Shown here in pieces: positions 24,124 to 37,495 of a stretch of DNA of 64,000 bases. Position 1 is the stretch's first letter. Each line of letters opens with the position of its first letter. Under the pieces are notes generated by a model that saw nothing but the letters and a program-made list of their open reading frames with translations, did no database searches and had not been told where the DNA came from. The DNA lies in the NCBI GenBank assembly GCA_010015675.1, contig ML976977.1, forward strand, positions 209,202 through 273,201, given 5' to 3'. Source of the stretch: Byssothecium circinans (Eukaryota; Ascomycota; Dothideomycetes; Pleosporales; Massarinaceae). Position numbers and translations under genes: made by a program.

Positions 24124-25764
24124 TTCAATCTTCGCAGCGCAGAATCTGACCGCGGCTAATCTGGCAGTCTATTGGGGCGTCAAACAAACATGGCAGATCA
24201 TCGTCTTTTACTTCATAACTCCTGGCATCACCGTTGCGATCAATCTGGTCGGCGTGGGCACGTTTGGATGGATTGAGGCCATCGGTGGCATCCTGAAGAT
24301 CACCTTGGTGGTCGGTACATCTATTGTTCTTTACCTTATGGCTGCGGATAAGCATAACTGGGCAAGCGACAGCCGTAAGTCAATACATTAGTCCTTGATA
24401 CAGTGCACTGACTTCTCAAGCGATTCAAGATGGCTTCAAGTACAACGAAAAGTTCATAAATAGCATTTATCGTGCATTATGGTAAGTTGTATATATCTTC
24501 TTGGTGTATCAGACATTGACTTGTGCGAACCAGCTACGTCATTCCCATGGTCGCTTTTGGATACCTGGGCATCGAGACTGTTGCAGTTACAGCATTCGAA
24601 GCACGCTCGTCGAGATCGCTACGCCTTCCGTCCCAAATAATAGCTTACGTGACCACCGGGCTCTACTTCTTATGCATGCTTGGCCAGTGCCTCAACGTCT
24701 CCTGGGTATCGGACCATTTGCCACTCATCTATGGTGGCATTGGCAATAGTGTTACGGACACCAAGGACTTGAAGAATCCGTCATCCAGCAGGCTGACGAT
24801 TCTCGCACTCTGGGATTGGGGCAAGAAGTCGCTGGCCGGGTTTTTGAACGCAGCAATGATCTTTAGCGTTCTATCAGCCAGTAATACGTCTCTTTACATT
24901 GCATCACGAACACTGTATGGTATTGCCCTCGATGTACCGACAACTTCCCGCATCGGAAGATTGCTACACAGCTTTTCCGTTGTCGTGCCGCAGACGGGCG
25001 TTCCTGCTCGTGCGCTGGTATTCTCGGCTCTAGCATTTTTCTGGCTACCCTTCATCAACCTCAAGCAAGGATATGCTGTTCAATATGTGAGTCACCACAT
25101 TCGTTTGCACGCGCAGGAGATGCTTACAGTTTCTCTCAGCTCATCGAAATTATCCAAATCTCTGCTTCTGCCAGCTGTCTCATAGTTTGGGCGGCTCTTT
25201 CGCTCGCATATCTGCGATACTACCTCTGGTACGAGTCACTTCTCGTCCTTTGCGCTCTTAACTAACTCTCAAAGGCTCGAGAAATGTAACGAGCATCTTA
25301 TAGACGACTACGCTCAATTCCGACGCAATTCCAAAACTTACAAACCATTCACCGTCCTCGCCTTCGCACAACCACTCCCAGCACTCACGGCCGTGGGAGG
25401 CTGCTTGGCCATCTTTGCGTTTTGCAGCACGACATGGTGGGATACGCCAGCAACCTTCTCAAAGGTAGCCATCGGATACGCAGCGCCTATCATACTTCTG
25501 GCGCTTTTCATCACGTTCAAGCTTATCAATCGCCGTCTTTGGGTCCGGACAAGCAAAGACTTCGCAGTGCTAAGCCAGACTTTGGATCGACTAAAGTGGT
25601 ATAAGCTAGACGAAGTTGCACAACAAGAGGAGGAACTTCAGGAGGCTATGAGAGTTCTTAGTCCGCCGATGCTGAACCTAGATGCGATGGTCGCCGAACG
25701 GTCGGAGTCTACAATTATGCCCCATACGCATTCTGCACAGTCCATTGTCTATCAGAACAAGTAA
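24122..25764 (+). pseudogene. Amino-acid permease, 5'-truncated
   Basis: APC-family amino-acid transporter lacking its N-terminus. Five exons with intact splices (introns 24375-24420, 24482-24533, 25087-25139, 25229-25274) encode about 480 residues with roughly nine hydrophobic helices. Family-like coding starts abruptly at about 24125 with SIFAAQNLTAANLAVYWGV, which in full-length relatives lies after several membrane helices and a cytosolic tail. No start codon or missing helices are found upstream because the DNA there encodes the CorA-like gene on the other strand. Later segments include YVIPMVAFGYLGIETVAVTAFE, SNTSLYIASRTLYG and a cytosolic tail ending SIVYQNK. There are no internal stops, so the truncation looks recent or the remnant is under constraint. 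Probably non-functional as a transporter. Confidence 0.75.
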
Positions 25765-26504
25765 ATCTATGATCAATGCGAAGACCAGGTACCGAAAGGA
25801 GTAGTTGGAGTTTGATGACACAGTTGGCAGGAGAGCTCGCTTCTTGAATTGTTCAAGTTAATTCGAGTTCTTCTGAGTATATTCTGACGCACATAACTGA
25901 GGCCTGTACTGTTCGGCAGCCAAAATGTCATTCTAATCCCTTCTTATGATGTGTTGAAGGACGAACAGCCAGATCTTGAAGGCGAGTACGATACAGCCGT
26001 AGGCCTTGTTGTGTCACAATGCTGTACAACCAATCATAGTAGTGCTCATATTACTAGCTGTTATGCTACAACTCATGCGGCTGAGTGAAAATCTTCGGAC
26101 TTGGAATGATTGGCCGCATGCAATGGCCCCTAAACACTCACATCCGCTTGCTTTCGCCATTCTTGATTGTAGGTAACACAATATGTGAAGGCCTGTTATG
26201 AGCGTTTTGTTCCCATACGCAATATGTGAAGGCCTGTTATGAGCGTTTTGTTCCCATACGCAATAAGAGCAAGGCCTGAGAGCTTTATCGCTGGATTCAA
26301 GGAGCGTTGCGAGATCAAATGGCCCCTGACTGAAACTTATCGCTTGCCTTCTCCTCATTCTCCGCCGGACGCAAAGCCGCTTCCTGGTAGATGCTTCCTC
26401 AGCCTCGATTCGCTTTGCATGATGTATAAACTCGCCGTGTCTCCGTGGCGGGTGTCTGGACCCATTTAATTTTGTCTTCCGATTTCCCTTCTTTTCGCGC
26501 CGCC
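25765..26504. other. Intergenic region
   Basis: No credible gene. It includes one short tandem duplication, listed separately, and the promoter of the downstream surface protein. Confidence 0.5.
26180..26261. repeat. 41-bp direct tandem duplication, two copies
   Basis: The 41-bp unit at 26180-26220 is repeated exactly at 26221-26261 and followed by a partial third start (AATA). Identical copies point to a recent slippage or duplication event. Confidence 0.9.
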
Positions 26505-27226
26505 ATGATGGCTTTTGCGCAGCGCTGCCTCATTTTTGCTGCGCTGTTTAGCAATGCGATCGCGAATTTTACATTCCCTGGGCCAATGGGCAAGAACGGC
26601 GACTACGTTACTGGGGTACCTGACTGGACGGTTGGAACGAAGCAGACGCTGAAGTGGAAGACGAACTTGGACAACTATGCTATCACACTATGGCAACAGG
26701 ACATGTCAGGCACTTTCGCGCGGTCGGGAAATCAAATCTACCGTTCGTTTACTCCGCGAGATATGATTGAATAAGCGCATGGTACTAATATTTTATGTTC
26801 GTAGTGAAAGGCCCAAGCGACGATGAAGTCGGTCAGTTTGAGTGGACAATCGACCCCAAAGGCTTCGATTTGAAACTTTCAAAAGTCTTCTGGTTGAACC
26901 TAAGGCATATATACAAAGAAGATAATTCTTTCAAATCGACCTACTTCAACCTCTCGGCAGCGACTACCACGACTACATCCGCCGGCCCCTCTCCTACGAG
27001 CTCCACGACCAACACCCCACCTCCCATGCCCGACAAGAATGACAATGTAATCAAACTAGCGCTTGGAATTGGACTCGGTGTCGGTATACCTATCATTGTG
27101 CTCTTAGCAGCGGGTATCTGGCTGGCAAGCAAATACATGAAGAGAAGATACCCCGAAGATCATCAGGATCATGACTATCTCCAGGCGGCTTCTGTGGCAA
27201 AGGGAAGCTACGACAAAGGGGATTGA
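26505..27226 (+). CDS. Small single-pass surface protein
   Basis: Hypothetical protein of 219 residues in two exons (intron 26743-26804, branch-like TACTAAT). The N-terminus is a signal peptide (about 1-20, ending SNAIAN). An ectodomain with W and Y residues at regular spacing follows (TVGTKQTLKWKTNLDNYAITLWQ). A Thr/Ser/Pro-rich stalk comes next (TTTTTSAGPSPTSST), then one hydrophobic helix (LALGIGLGVGIPIIVLLAAGIWLA) and a short basic cytosolic tail. This plan is common in fungal cell-surface proteins of unknown role. The donor is GTTCGT, slightly weak, but it alone joins the two conserved parts in frame. Confidence 0.68.
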
Positions 27227-27941
27227 ATATACGAGTCGCCGGGAGCGGAAATCTATGAGGCTGGGCATACGCCTCCGGAGCTGGATGGAAACCCGAGGGT
27301 GGAATTGCATGTACCACGTTGAAGAAACCAGCCTGGAACGCAGAGTTGTATCGAAAGCTGCACAACTACGACAATACCAATACGGCACCCAGGAAGGAAT
27401 TCAGCACTCACAAGCGAATATCCCTCTCAACGTCTGAGTGTACTGCTCCACCCCTTGGGCCGGTAGACACCACTGGTTTGGCACAGTTAGGCATTATCGA
27501 TCATGAGTGGATCATGAGTGGATAATGGCAGCTGGGGACAACATGCTTTTGGGCGCGGTGGGGCTTGGAAACTTTACGGAGCACCATTTCATCATTCAAG
27601 GGCTACCAGCGACATCTAGGCCGAGTCGTCCGCAGGAAAGCCGTAAAAGAGCAAATAGAACTAAATTAGCTTAAGCAATTCCGCTGCACAGGGTGTGCCG
27701 TAGCACTAGGGAGCAAGAAGAAGCATCGAAAAATTGCTGGTGAATTGCAAAGATGTTAATACTTGTGAAATAATACTAGATAACCTCTGCTTTATTTGCT
27801 GTAGATCAAATAAGTCGTTCTATCTTTGGATCTAGGAGGACTGAAACCCGCACACCTCTAGTTGACATTCCCTTAAGAGCCCTATGCTCCTTGTCAGTAA
27901 ACTCACATGCACAAGAGCCGAAAACCCCCTCACATAACCGC
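27227..27941. other. Intergenic, tail to tail
   Basis: Holds two 3' regions. An 11-bp perfect direct repeat (GATCATGAGTG) is present twice at 27499-27520. No gene or RNA recognised. Confidence 0.5.
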
Positions 27942-29639
27942 CTATTGCCTCATCCCCTTCAAGTAAGCCTCATACCCCACCTCCAACAATTCCCTATCCT
28001 TCCTCAGCACCTCCTTCTCATTCCCCTCCATCCACACCCTCAGCCTCTCCCTCACATCCAAATCCGTCGCTCCCAGGATCCTCACCGCCAACAACGCCGC
28101 ATTCGTCGAATTGTTAATACCCACTGTAGCCACCGGCTCGCCCCTCGGCATCTGGCTCATGCTCCAAAGACTGTCCAGGCCATCGAGATGCGTAGCCTTG
28201 ACTGGCAGTCCGACGACAGGAAGGGTGGTCCAGGAGGCGCACATACCAGGCAGGTGGGCAGCTCCGCCAGCTGCACCAATAATGACGCGGATACTAGTAT
28301 CGGCGGCGGATTTGGAAAACTCGCGGAGCCAGTCGGGGGTTCGGTGCGCTGAGGTGATGCGTGTTGTGAAGGGGATTTGCAGCTTCTTGAGGATCTTGAA
28401 CCCGGCTTCTAGGACAGGGAGATCAGAGTCAGAACCCATGATCACGGCAACTAAAGGTTCTGGTTTTGATTCGTCTCGAGGGCTAACCTTTTTGCCCTTC
28501 AAGTGGTCTACAAAGTCGATGAGCGGTTGAATTTTTGCTTCTGCCTCCGCAAGTGTAGGCTCCATTACCACGAGGTGACCCATTTTGCGTCCTGGACGCG
28601 CATCGCCTTTTCCATATAGGTGTATGGAAGCGCCAGTCCCGAATGCCTTCTTTGCGATCTGCTCGTGCGAATCTGGCTGCTGGCCACCAAGAATGTTGAG
28701 CATTATTGCGGGTTGAATGAGGCGGAGTTCCGATTGATCGATCGGTATGTCAAGAATGGCCCGTAGGTGTGCATCGTATTGTGAGACTCGGCACGCTTCG
28801 ATGGTGTAATGCCCCGAATTATGCGGTCGTGGCGCAATCTCGTTGACGAGCAGCGTGTCGTCCTTGAGCAGGAACATCTCCACGCCAAACACGCCCTTGC
28901 CTTCGAAAGCACCGATTGCCTTCTTAGCGAGCTCTTGCGCCCTTTGTGCTGTAGCTTTGGACACATTTCGCGGCGGTGCGTACGTGAGCTTGCAGATAGA
29001 GTCTTCATGAACCGTCTCGACAGTCGGAAACGTAAAAACACCATGCTTCGTCTTGACCACCATGACTGCAAGCTCCATTCGAAACTCTGCCCAACGTTCC
29101 GCATATAACGGCCTCTTCCCCAAAGCTTCAAATGCCGCTTCTGCATCACCCTCGCTCTTGACAACGTAGTTTCCCCGTCCATCATACGCCTCAGTCTTAC
29201 TCTTCAGCATGAACGGATATCCAAATTCGCTTCCCACCTCTCTCAACCCCTCAACACCTTTACCCTCGAGATCCACGCTCGCTGCAACGTCAACACCGTG
29301 CTCTTTCAAATACAGCTTCTGCGCGTATTTATCTTTGATCGTTCGCAGCGTCTTCCAGCTCGGCTCGACGCTGACTTGCCCCGCTACCTCTTCTAACATG
29401 TGTGTATCGACATGCTCAATTTCCACGGTAACGACGTCGGAGGATTCGGCTAGTTTTTTGACCGCCGCTGCATCCTTGAAAGAGCCCTCGATGTGCCCAT
29501 TGTGCGCCGAGATTTGTTTTGCCGGTGACCCTGCTGCGTCAAGCACATTGACTTGTACATTGAGGCGATTTGCGGCCTCGATCAGCATGCGGCCGAGTTG
29601 ACCGCCTCCAAGGACGCCAACTCTGCGATGGTCGGCCAT
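27942..29639 (-). CDS. ADE2: Phosphoribosylaminoimidazole carboxylase (AIR carboxylase)
   Basis: Purine biosynthesis enzyme converting AIR to CAIR, a fusion of PurK-like and PurE-like domains as usual in fungi. One exon, 565 residues, normal length. The N-terminal part has the start VGVLGGGQLGRML and an ATP-grasp domain (VEIEHVD, YDGRGNYVVK, FGVEMFLL, NEIAPRPHNSGHYTIEA). The PurE-like domain, about 395-550, shows AVIMGSDSDLPV, SAHRTPD, GAAGGAAHLPGM and VVGLPV. Loss of ADE2 in yeasts gives red pigment. No break or missing motif seen. Confidence 0.97.
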   Translation of the reverse strand: MADHRRVGVLGGGQLGRMLIEAANRLNVQVNVLDAAGSPAKQISAHNGHIEGSFKDAAAVKKLAESSDVVTVEIEHVDTHMLEEVAGQVSVEPSWKTLRTIKDKYAQKLYLKEHGVDVAASVDLEGKGVEGLREVGSEFGYPFMLKSKTEAYDGRGNYVVKSEGDAEAAFEALGKRPLYAERWAEFRMELAVMVVKTKHGVFTFPTVETVHEDSICKLTYAPPRNVSKATAQRAQELAKKAIGAFEGKGVFGVEMFLLKDDTLLVNEIAPRPHNSGHYTIEACRVSQYDAHLRAILDIPIDQSELRLIQPAIMLNILGGQQPDSHEQIAKKAFGTGASIHLYGKGDARPGRKMGHLVVMEPTLAEAEAKIQPLIDFVDHLKGKKVSPRDESKPEPLVAVIMGSDSDLPVLEAGFKILKKLQIPFTTRITSAHRTPDWLREFSKSAADTSIRVIIGAAGGAAHLPGMCASWTTLPVVGLPVKATHLDGLDSLWSMSQMPRGEPVATVGINNSTNAALLAVRILGATDLDVRERLRVWMEGNEKEVLRKDRELLEVGYEAYLKGMRQ

Positions 29640-30331
29640 GATGAATAGTTAGAAGTTGTGATGCCAAAGTGAATGAATGGAGGGAAGAGTTAGTGTGTTG
29701 GAGTGTGGTCGCGGCAAATTTTTTAGGGTAACTATGGATCAAACGTCGACCCAACAAGGCAATCATACCCTCAAAGATTTGTGATTTGTACCTAGGCCGT
29801 GCAAATGCCTGCACTGGATTTGCGAAAAGCGGCCTCAACTGTATCACACTTAGTGAGGCACACGTCATAGGAGTGGATATTCTCAGTTGTCGCAAATCCT
29901 AGTCCTACAGATGTCTCCGTGTCACATAAAAGCATGGCAAGGCTCTCGCTGTTTGTATAGATCCGTGTATTGGAGCAAAGAAGTCGAGCAGCTGCTTTTA
30001 CGTTGCTATTGTTAGGTGCAGGAGTAATGTTAAAATGTGGAAGCCCTGGAAATACGCTTGGCATGTATTACTTAGTTCACAAATATTCATGAGAGGAAAT
30101 TGACTAGCCGACCATGATCAATACCATAGCGTTGAAGGGTAGATAGGAAGCATTTCATCGAATCGTCCAATGAGCTCGAAGAGCTCATGGCGTGTCTTCA
30201 TTGCATAATCGTTCTTGACTGTTTTCCGAACTCATAATGAGCCCAGCCAGACATGATGCACGCCTTTTACTAAACCTCTGACCATGCCCACGCCTAGGAC
30301 CCAAAGAAACAGCGCCTCCCCAAAGAATCGC
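29640..30331. other. Intergenic region
   Basis: ADE2 promoter and RPL18 3' region. A 90-codon minus-strand frame at 29792-30064 lies just upstream of ADE2; it has no signal peptide or known motif and is not supported as a gene. Confidence 0.5.
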
Positions 30332-31206
30332 TTACACCTTGAAACCACGCGACCTTCTGCGTCCACGGGCGCGCTCGAACTTGCGGCCCTTGCTCTGAAC
30401 GTAGGGCTTCTTGTTGGAGTGGGGACCGAAACCGAAGTGCTTGACGGCCTCACGGGAATTTTTGGGGCCACGGAGGAGGAGGGTGTTGGCACCGGTGGGG
30501 AACCTAGTGGCGACCTCGTCGATGGTGAGAGTTTCACCGCCGGCCTTCTCGATACGGGCACGGGCAGACGCGGTGAAACGGAGAGCGGCAATGGAGAGCT
30601 TGGGAAGTTCTGCTGCTGTTAGTGATGTCCATGAAACTTTCGATCGGAATGTTCGTACCCAAGAGACGGTTGTCGTCAGTGACGGTGCCAATCTGCGCTG
30701 TGGTTAGCATCTCATCCGACGTAACAGGCCGGGTTCCGTACGATGACAATGGTCTTGCCCTCGTGGGTCTTGGCCGAGTGCTTGTTGGCAGCGGTCGCAA
30801 CGATCTTGGAGAGGCTGACCGCTATCTGTGTATTAGCCGATGCACTGTATACGTCGGGAGTTCTGTCGTCTTACGCGGGCGGTTGATCTTGGACATCAAA
30901 AGGCGTCGCAACACGACCTTGTTGAAGGGAGCATCGGTACGGCCTGTTCACTGTCAGCGCACGACACCCCGCGCATCCACTACGAGCACTTACGAGCCAG
31001 GAATTTGTAGAGGCGGACCAACAGCTTCACATAGGGGTTGGTAGACTTGGCGACCTCTGTACACTCGTCAATTCCTCCTCTCTCGATATTCATGTTGCGT
31101 CCTGAGGACTGCGGCTCGCCGGCGCATTTCTGCGCCGACTCGACGGGGAAGTACACATACTGCGGTGCCCGTCTCGAACATGATGGCGGTCAAGATCGAT
31201 TCCCAT
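30332..31206 (-). CDS. RPL18: 60S ribosomal protein L18 (eL18)
   Basis: Large-subunit ribosomal protein. Six exons can be joined in frame: 31161-31206, 30994-31056, 30875-30943, 30742-30821, 30659-30692 and 30332-30609, giving 189 residues. The protein begins [20 protein letters not shown], continues [49 protein letters not shown] and SNTLLL-like [21 protein letters not shown], and ends [11 protein letters not shown], all typical of eL18. Such intron density is common for fungal ribosomal protein genes. A perfect branch sequence plus acceptor (TACTAACCCAACAG, complement of 31247-31260) lies about 40 nt upstream of the ATG, suggesting a further intron in the 5' untranslated region. Confidence 0.95.
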
Positions 31207-31803
31207 TTTGCTGGAAGATCGAAGTTTGTCGTGTGGTGTTGTCGAACTGTTGGGTTAGTATGCACGTCGAAGTTTTCGAATTCGTGTGGGCGAAGGAGTA
31301 GAGCTCGCTAAAGGGCTTGGCAGCGCCGACCGCCCGGCAGAAATCTGACAAGCACGACAAAACACTTTTAAATCCCAATGCAATTCGCACACGTATCTCT
31401 TTTCACACGTATTATCATTATGTAGCTAATGTATATACTACAGTTCCATTCATTGAGAACTGGTGACTCTATCTATGCGACATCATGCGCATTTTCGTCC
31501 AACGTTGTTTGAAACTATGCAGAAAGAAAATGTTGGCTACAATATGTGACTGCTCGCCATGATGACCCGATTGACCAAAATAACCAAACCACAGCCCTGA
31601 AAACTGGCTCTCGAGGAAAGATAACCTTTATGTCTATAATTGACCACACCTATAACACATGAACCCGCTCCTCAAGATGATCCGAAAATAATAGAAAACA
31701 AAGAAGAAGAGAATCCAACGTGCTAGTGCGCTTTTGAGGTGGAGCATGGTGATCTACAGAGGGATGATCGCTAAACTTGTGAAATCAAGAATTATCGAGA
31801 CGC
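31207..31803. other. Intergenic with probable 5' UTR of RPL18
   Basis: The part next to RPL18 likely holds its leader and leader intron acceptor at 31247-31260; the donor could not be fixed. The rest is A/T-rich 3' region of the nucleotide-sugar transporter gene. No other gene seen. Confidence 0.5.
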
Positions 31804-33157
31804 TCACACGCCCTTCTCACCAATGATGTTGCCAATGCCGTTGTATAGCTTTCCCGTCTGATCAGGGGCGTATTTAGGGCCGAGGGAGCCTAGTACTAGG
31901 AAGAAGGAGATGCAGATGCCGCCGAATATCAGGAGCTTGCGTAGAGCAGGACGGGTCTGACCGAGTTCAGCCCACGCCATTGAGCCTTGGCCGAGGTACT
32001 CCTTGATCTTCTCAGCGCCAAGCTTGTAGTAGATAAGACCGCCAAGAGCAATGCTGTAACCGAAGGCCTGTAGCAGACTGACGGGGTCATGGAAAAGCAG
32101 CATGGAGGCGAAGACGAGGAGGATGTCCTTGAGCACACCAGAGAGAGTGAGGACGAGAGACGAGGTCTTGCCAATCTGTAGATGGTTAGCCAAATTCTAA
32201 AAATCCCTCCAAGACTGTGACATACCAGGAAAACGACCGAGACATTGAGCAGGAAAGCAACCATGGCGTTAGAGAAAAGCGTAAAGGTACCGACGCGGTA
32301 GATGTCAGTCATAGTGAGCGAGGACCACTCGGTAAACAGGCAAACGAAACCGTTCATAACAGCGCAGGCTGGAGCGTAGTAGTAAAGTGAGACGAGAGGG
32401 TCCATCTTGAATTCACCGCCGCTAAGCAGACGCTCGACCATGCAGAGACGGATGGCCTCGAACACGATACCACCAGCCTGCCAGAGGAAACCGACCATGA
32501 CGAATTGGATCTCGCCGAAGGACGCAATGACGACACCGATGACAATGAAGGACACGTTGCTGAGAGTCTTCATGTTCGGGGGGTGCACTCCCATGAGCCA
32601 AGTCGCGAGGAGCACGGCAACGGGCATGGTGGCCTATCATCGTTAGTTTTCGGCCGCTGCATCGGTTTCAAGGGACGCACCTTGAGCATCTGAATGAAAG
32701 CAACACTCAAGTGTAGGTATGCCTGGTTACCGCAGATCAAGCTGAAGGAGAAGAAGACACCGATGGGGACGATAGCGCGCAGGTAGACTCGGCCGGTCAT
32801 GGGCACCTTTTTCCGCGAGTCGAGGATGGTCGTGAAGCGTGCGAGGAGCTGGGTCATGATGGTCGCGAACACCAGATGCCATGTTGTGAGGAAGATGGGG
32901 AACTTGAAGTTGGCTGTCGTCAGGATGTACTTGTTGAAGACGATGACACTTCCACTCAAGCTGATCCAGGTGCTGCGAGGGTCAGTCAAGGTCCAGGCAC
33001 CGCGGGCTCGCGCGACTTACGCAATGTATACCGCCGGATGGAAGCTGGCGGCCTCCTTCGTCTGGCTCTTCTGGACGTTGGGATTCACCGTGGGCAGCAC
33101 GGGCTGGGCGGGATCGCGGGCAGCCTCGACCGAGGAACGTGTCTTTTCGTCAGACAT
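31804..33157 (-). CDS. DMT/TPT-type transporter, probable UDP-galactofuranose transporter
   Basis: Ten-helix nucleotide-sugar/triose-phosphate-type transporter of the drug/metabolite superfamily. Four exons (introns 32176-32225, 32634-32680, 32973-33020) give 402 residues. The N-terminal cytosolic leader (MSDEKTRSSVEAARDPAQP) precedes ISLSGSVIVFNKYIL, FPIFLTTWHLVFATIMTQ, LSVAFIQMLKATMPVAVLL and IGKTSSLVLTLSGVLKD, all typical of the family. It lies head to head with UDP-galactopyranose mutase. In Aspergillus the mutase (glfA/ugmA) and the Golgi UDP-Galf transporter (glfB/ugtA) are adjacent genes, so this gene is the likely glfB/ugtA counterpart; the family alone would allow other nucleotide sugars. 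Confidence 0.82.
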
Positions 33158-34416
33158 GGCGGCGGAGATTTTGCGGGGCGATTAAAGAGAGACTGGGTGG
33201 GCGAGGGCGTCGGGGGTTGTCTTCCTCGAGGGAAAAAAGAGCGTATCTGGCCTTGGACTAAGGCGAAGACTGGCGGCGCGGCTGGCAGAGGGCTGGCTGC
33301 ACAGGTCGTCGACGGCGGTGTACAGGGCGCAGGCAGCGTGGGACGGCGGGCAAGGTGCGCGCACAAAGTCGTTCAGAGCCAGATGCGGTGCGGTGGTGGT
33401 GGTGGTGGTGGTGGAGGTGGTGAGGAAGAGGGGATGCGGCGAAAGGGGAGAGGGCTCGACTTTAGATAGGGAGTGTCACGTTGAAATGAACGGCAGGGGT
33501 AGAGGGGCGGAGCGGGATGCTTGCGCTGCAGCCACCACTGATAATGACGGCCGGAGAGAGATGATGGATGTGCAACTATGCCTCTGATTGATTGGGACTG
33601 CGAAACGTGAAATAATAGATGGAAGCCGAAGCTCTTGAAACAGCGGCCGGACCGTGAACGCTGCCTTCCGTACGCGCAATCGCTCCACAGGCCCTATTTT
33701 TATATTCCCTCTTCTGCATAGACGACGCCATCACCTCAGCAAAGCATTGCACCCGCTACGTCTCGCAGCCCCAGGCTTCATGCGGCGCTGTTGGGGCCAA
33801 ACTGGACGTCGTGCATCAAGAGGTTGCTGCTCGCACAGAAGCACAAGTCTTGTATCATAATCTACCATGGTACACATGTACTAGACCGGAGGAGCCTTTG
33901 GGGCAGAGAGTCGTACTCGGCGCCCCTGTCCACCACCGGGGCGCCCCGCCTGCAACATTTGAATCGTCAATTGACCAGCTGAGTCCAGCGTGGAAGGCTC
34001 AATGGCAGTGATAATTCAATGGCGACAGCGCACACAGGCCAATCACAGATCCACGCCGTCGCCATCAGAGCCCACCGACTCCAGACGGGGGAGTGATGGG
34101 CATGCCCCTTTTTTTTCGTGGCCATCAAATTCAAGCTTCGGCGGAGATGGCGCACGGAGCCACACCAATGTAAGAGACAGGCAGCCATCCCGTCCTGTCC
34201 AGCTGCAGACTCCTGCACGTTCTGCACGTCCTGGTCCCTTTGCTTGGCCCCGACTATATTTCTCACGCCCCGCCAGATACCACGACACCCGCCCTCTTAT
34301 CGTAACCCTCGAGACCCCAATTACCTCGCTATACCCACCGCTGCGAGTACATGCTCAATTACGCCCGCCAGACCCTCAAGAGAGTTCCTAGTTTCCAAGA
34401 GCTGCTGCAGGGCACC
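33158..34416. other. Shared divergent promoter of transporter and UGM genes
   Basis: About 1.26 kb between the two galactofuranose-type genes, containing G-rich and T/C-rich tracts and the GGT repeat listed separately. An in-frame ATG at 34351 would extend the mutase by 22 residues. No other gene is supported. Confidence 0.55.
33392..33423. repeat. GGT-rich microsatellite
   Basis: About ten GGT units with one GGA interruption, inside the shared promoter. Likely length-variable among isolates. Confidence 0.9.
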
Positions 34417-36146
<1,730 letters not shown>

Positions 36147-37495
36147 ACGTGAATCTTGCATGACATGTGGGGACGATAGACGGAATGGGATACGGAAGGT
36201 ACATGACACTAGGATACCACGCTGGAAACAGCGAAAGTTATGATGGATGGAAATTTTGATGAGTGCATATGAGGTTTTCCAGCATGAGTGGAGTCTGCAA
36301 TCGCTTCATTCCTGCATAATCTTCTTGCTGATAGACAGCACTCTTCTACAGGTATATGTAGGCAGTGTTTTATACAAAAGTCGGGCCAGGGTTAGGCAGG
36401 ACAAGCATCTCGAGCTGTTCCTGTCGGCCCTAGTCAATAGAGATAGAAATCTGCTTTTCTCCCGCACATCTATCCTTGCACATGCTACAAAAATAGCTAC
36501 AGAGGTGATCCTCACCAACAGTGTGCATGAACTACAATGAACTGCAATGAACTTCCATCCATTTCTTCCAGAAGCCGCATATGGAGCGCAAACTCGGGAT
36601 GATGCCAGTATCTATCCGAACCAAACAACCCGTGCCAAACCCCCCACCCGTTACCCACGGTTGTCGTAATCTGTTAGTAAATGTTGCAGTCGCACCCGCG
36701 CCGATGCACTGATCCCACCGTAGATTCAAGGCCGGGAAGTGGGTCCGTCGCCTTTTCTTCGTTTGGTTTGCGCTTCCAGAGCTTCCACGGATGGTTGAGC
36801 CTTGCCAGTGTGAGGTTTGTTTCGTACCACGTGCACGACATGCGCATGTTCCAACATGATTGCATGTTGCATGATGCATGTGAGAGCTGCATATTCCCGT
36901 TTCCATCCGGTTACATTTTATTTCCTCGGCGGCGTCCCGGTGGGATTGTGAGGCTGTGGCTGTGGAACGTTCATCGAAAGGGACGTTTATATGGACGGTA
37001 GGTAGACGGTGCGGCGGTGTACAGTGTGCGCTTAAGTGCTTTGTTTGTACTTTTTATCTAGTGCGTGGTAGGACGGCGAGACGGTGGGACGGGGGTTTGA
37101 TAGTTTTGGGATGGGATGGGATGGTGGAGATTTGAGATTTGAAAGGAGTGGAATGGATGGAGAGTGTGGGAAGGTACCGATGGGGAATGGTATGATGGTG
37201 ACGTGGAAATAGGTTTTGATCGAGGTATCATTTCACCACGTAGACATGCTTTTAGACTTTTAGTATAACTACGACTTTAGCAAACATCCGAACATGATGC
37301 TCAAACCCCTTCAAGGATGAAGAACTGAAGTCAAGGTCCATCCCAGTATCACTGTAAAGCGCTACTGGTATAACTCTGTAACCAATAGCTACAGTTACAA
37401 ACCCTTTCAATGGAATAATGTTGGTTCCAGGAGCTTCTTGATATCAACTCTTCACCTTGAAGGGGCCTAGACGACATTCATGCTGAGACTCAGGC
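36147..37495. other. Long intergenic region, tail to tail
   Basis: About 1.35 kb between convergent genes. It includes a cluster of GCATG/ATGCAT words near 36840-36895 and G-rich GGGAT repeats near 37105-37125. Open frames here lack protein character. Confidence 0.5.

Noticed and set aside
29792..30064. 90-codon minus-strand frame upstream of ADE2
   Set aside because: No domain, signal peptide or splice context; it lies in the ADE2 promoter.
36828..36895. Cluster of GCATG/ATGCAT words as a regulatory array
   Set aside because: Irregular spacing, in a tail-to-tail gap with no promoter expected; probably low-complexity sequence.
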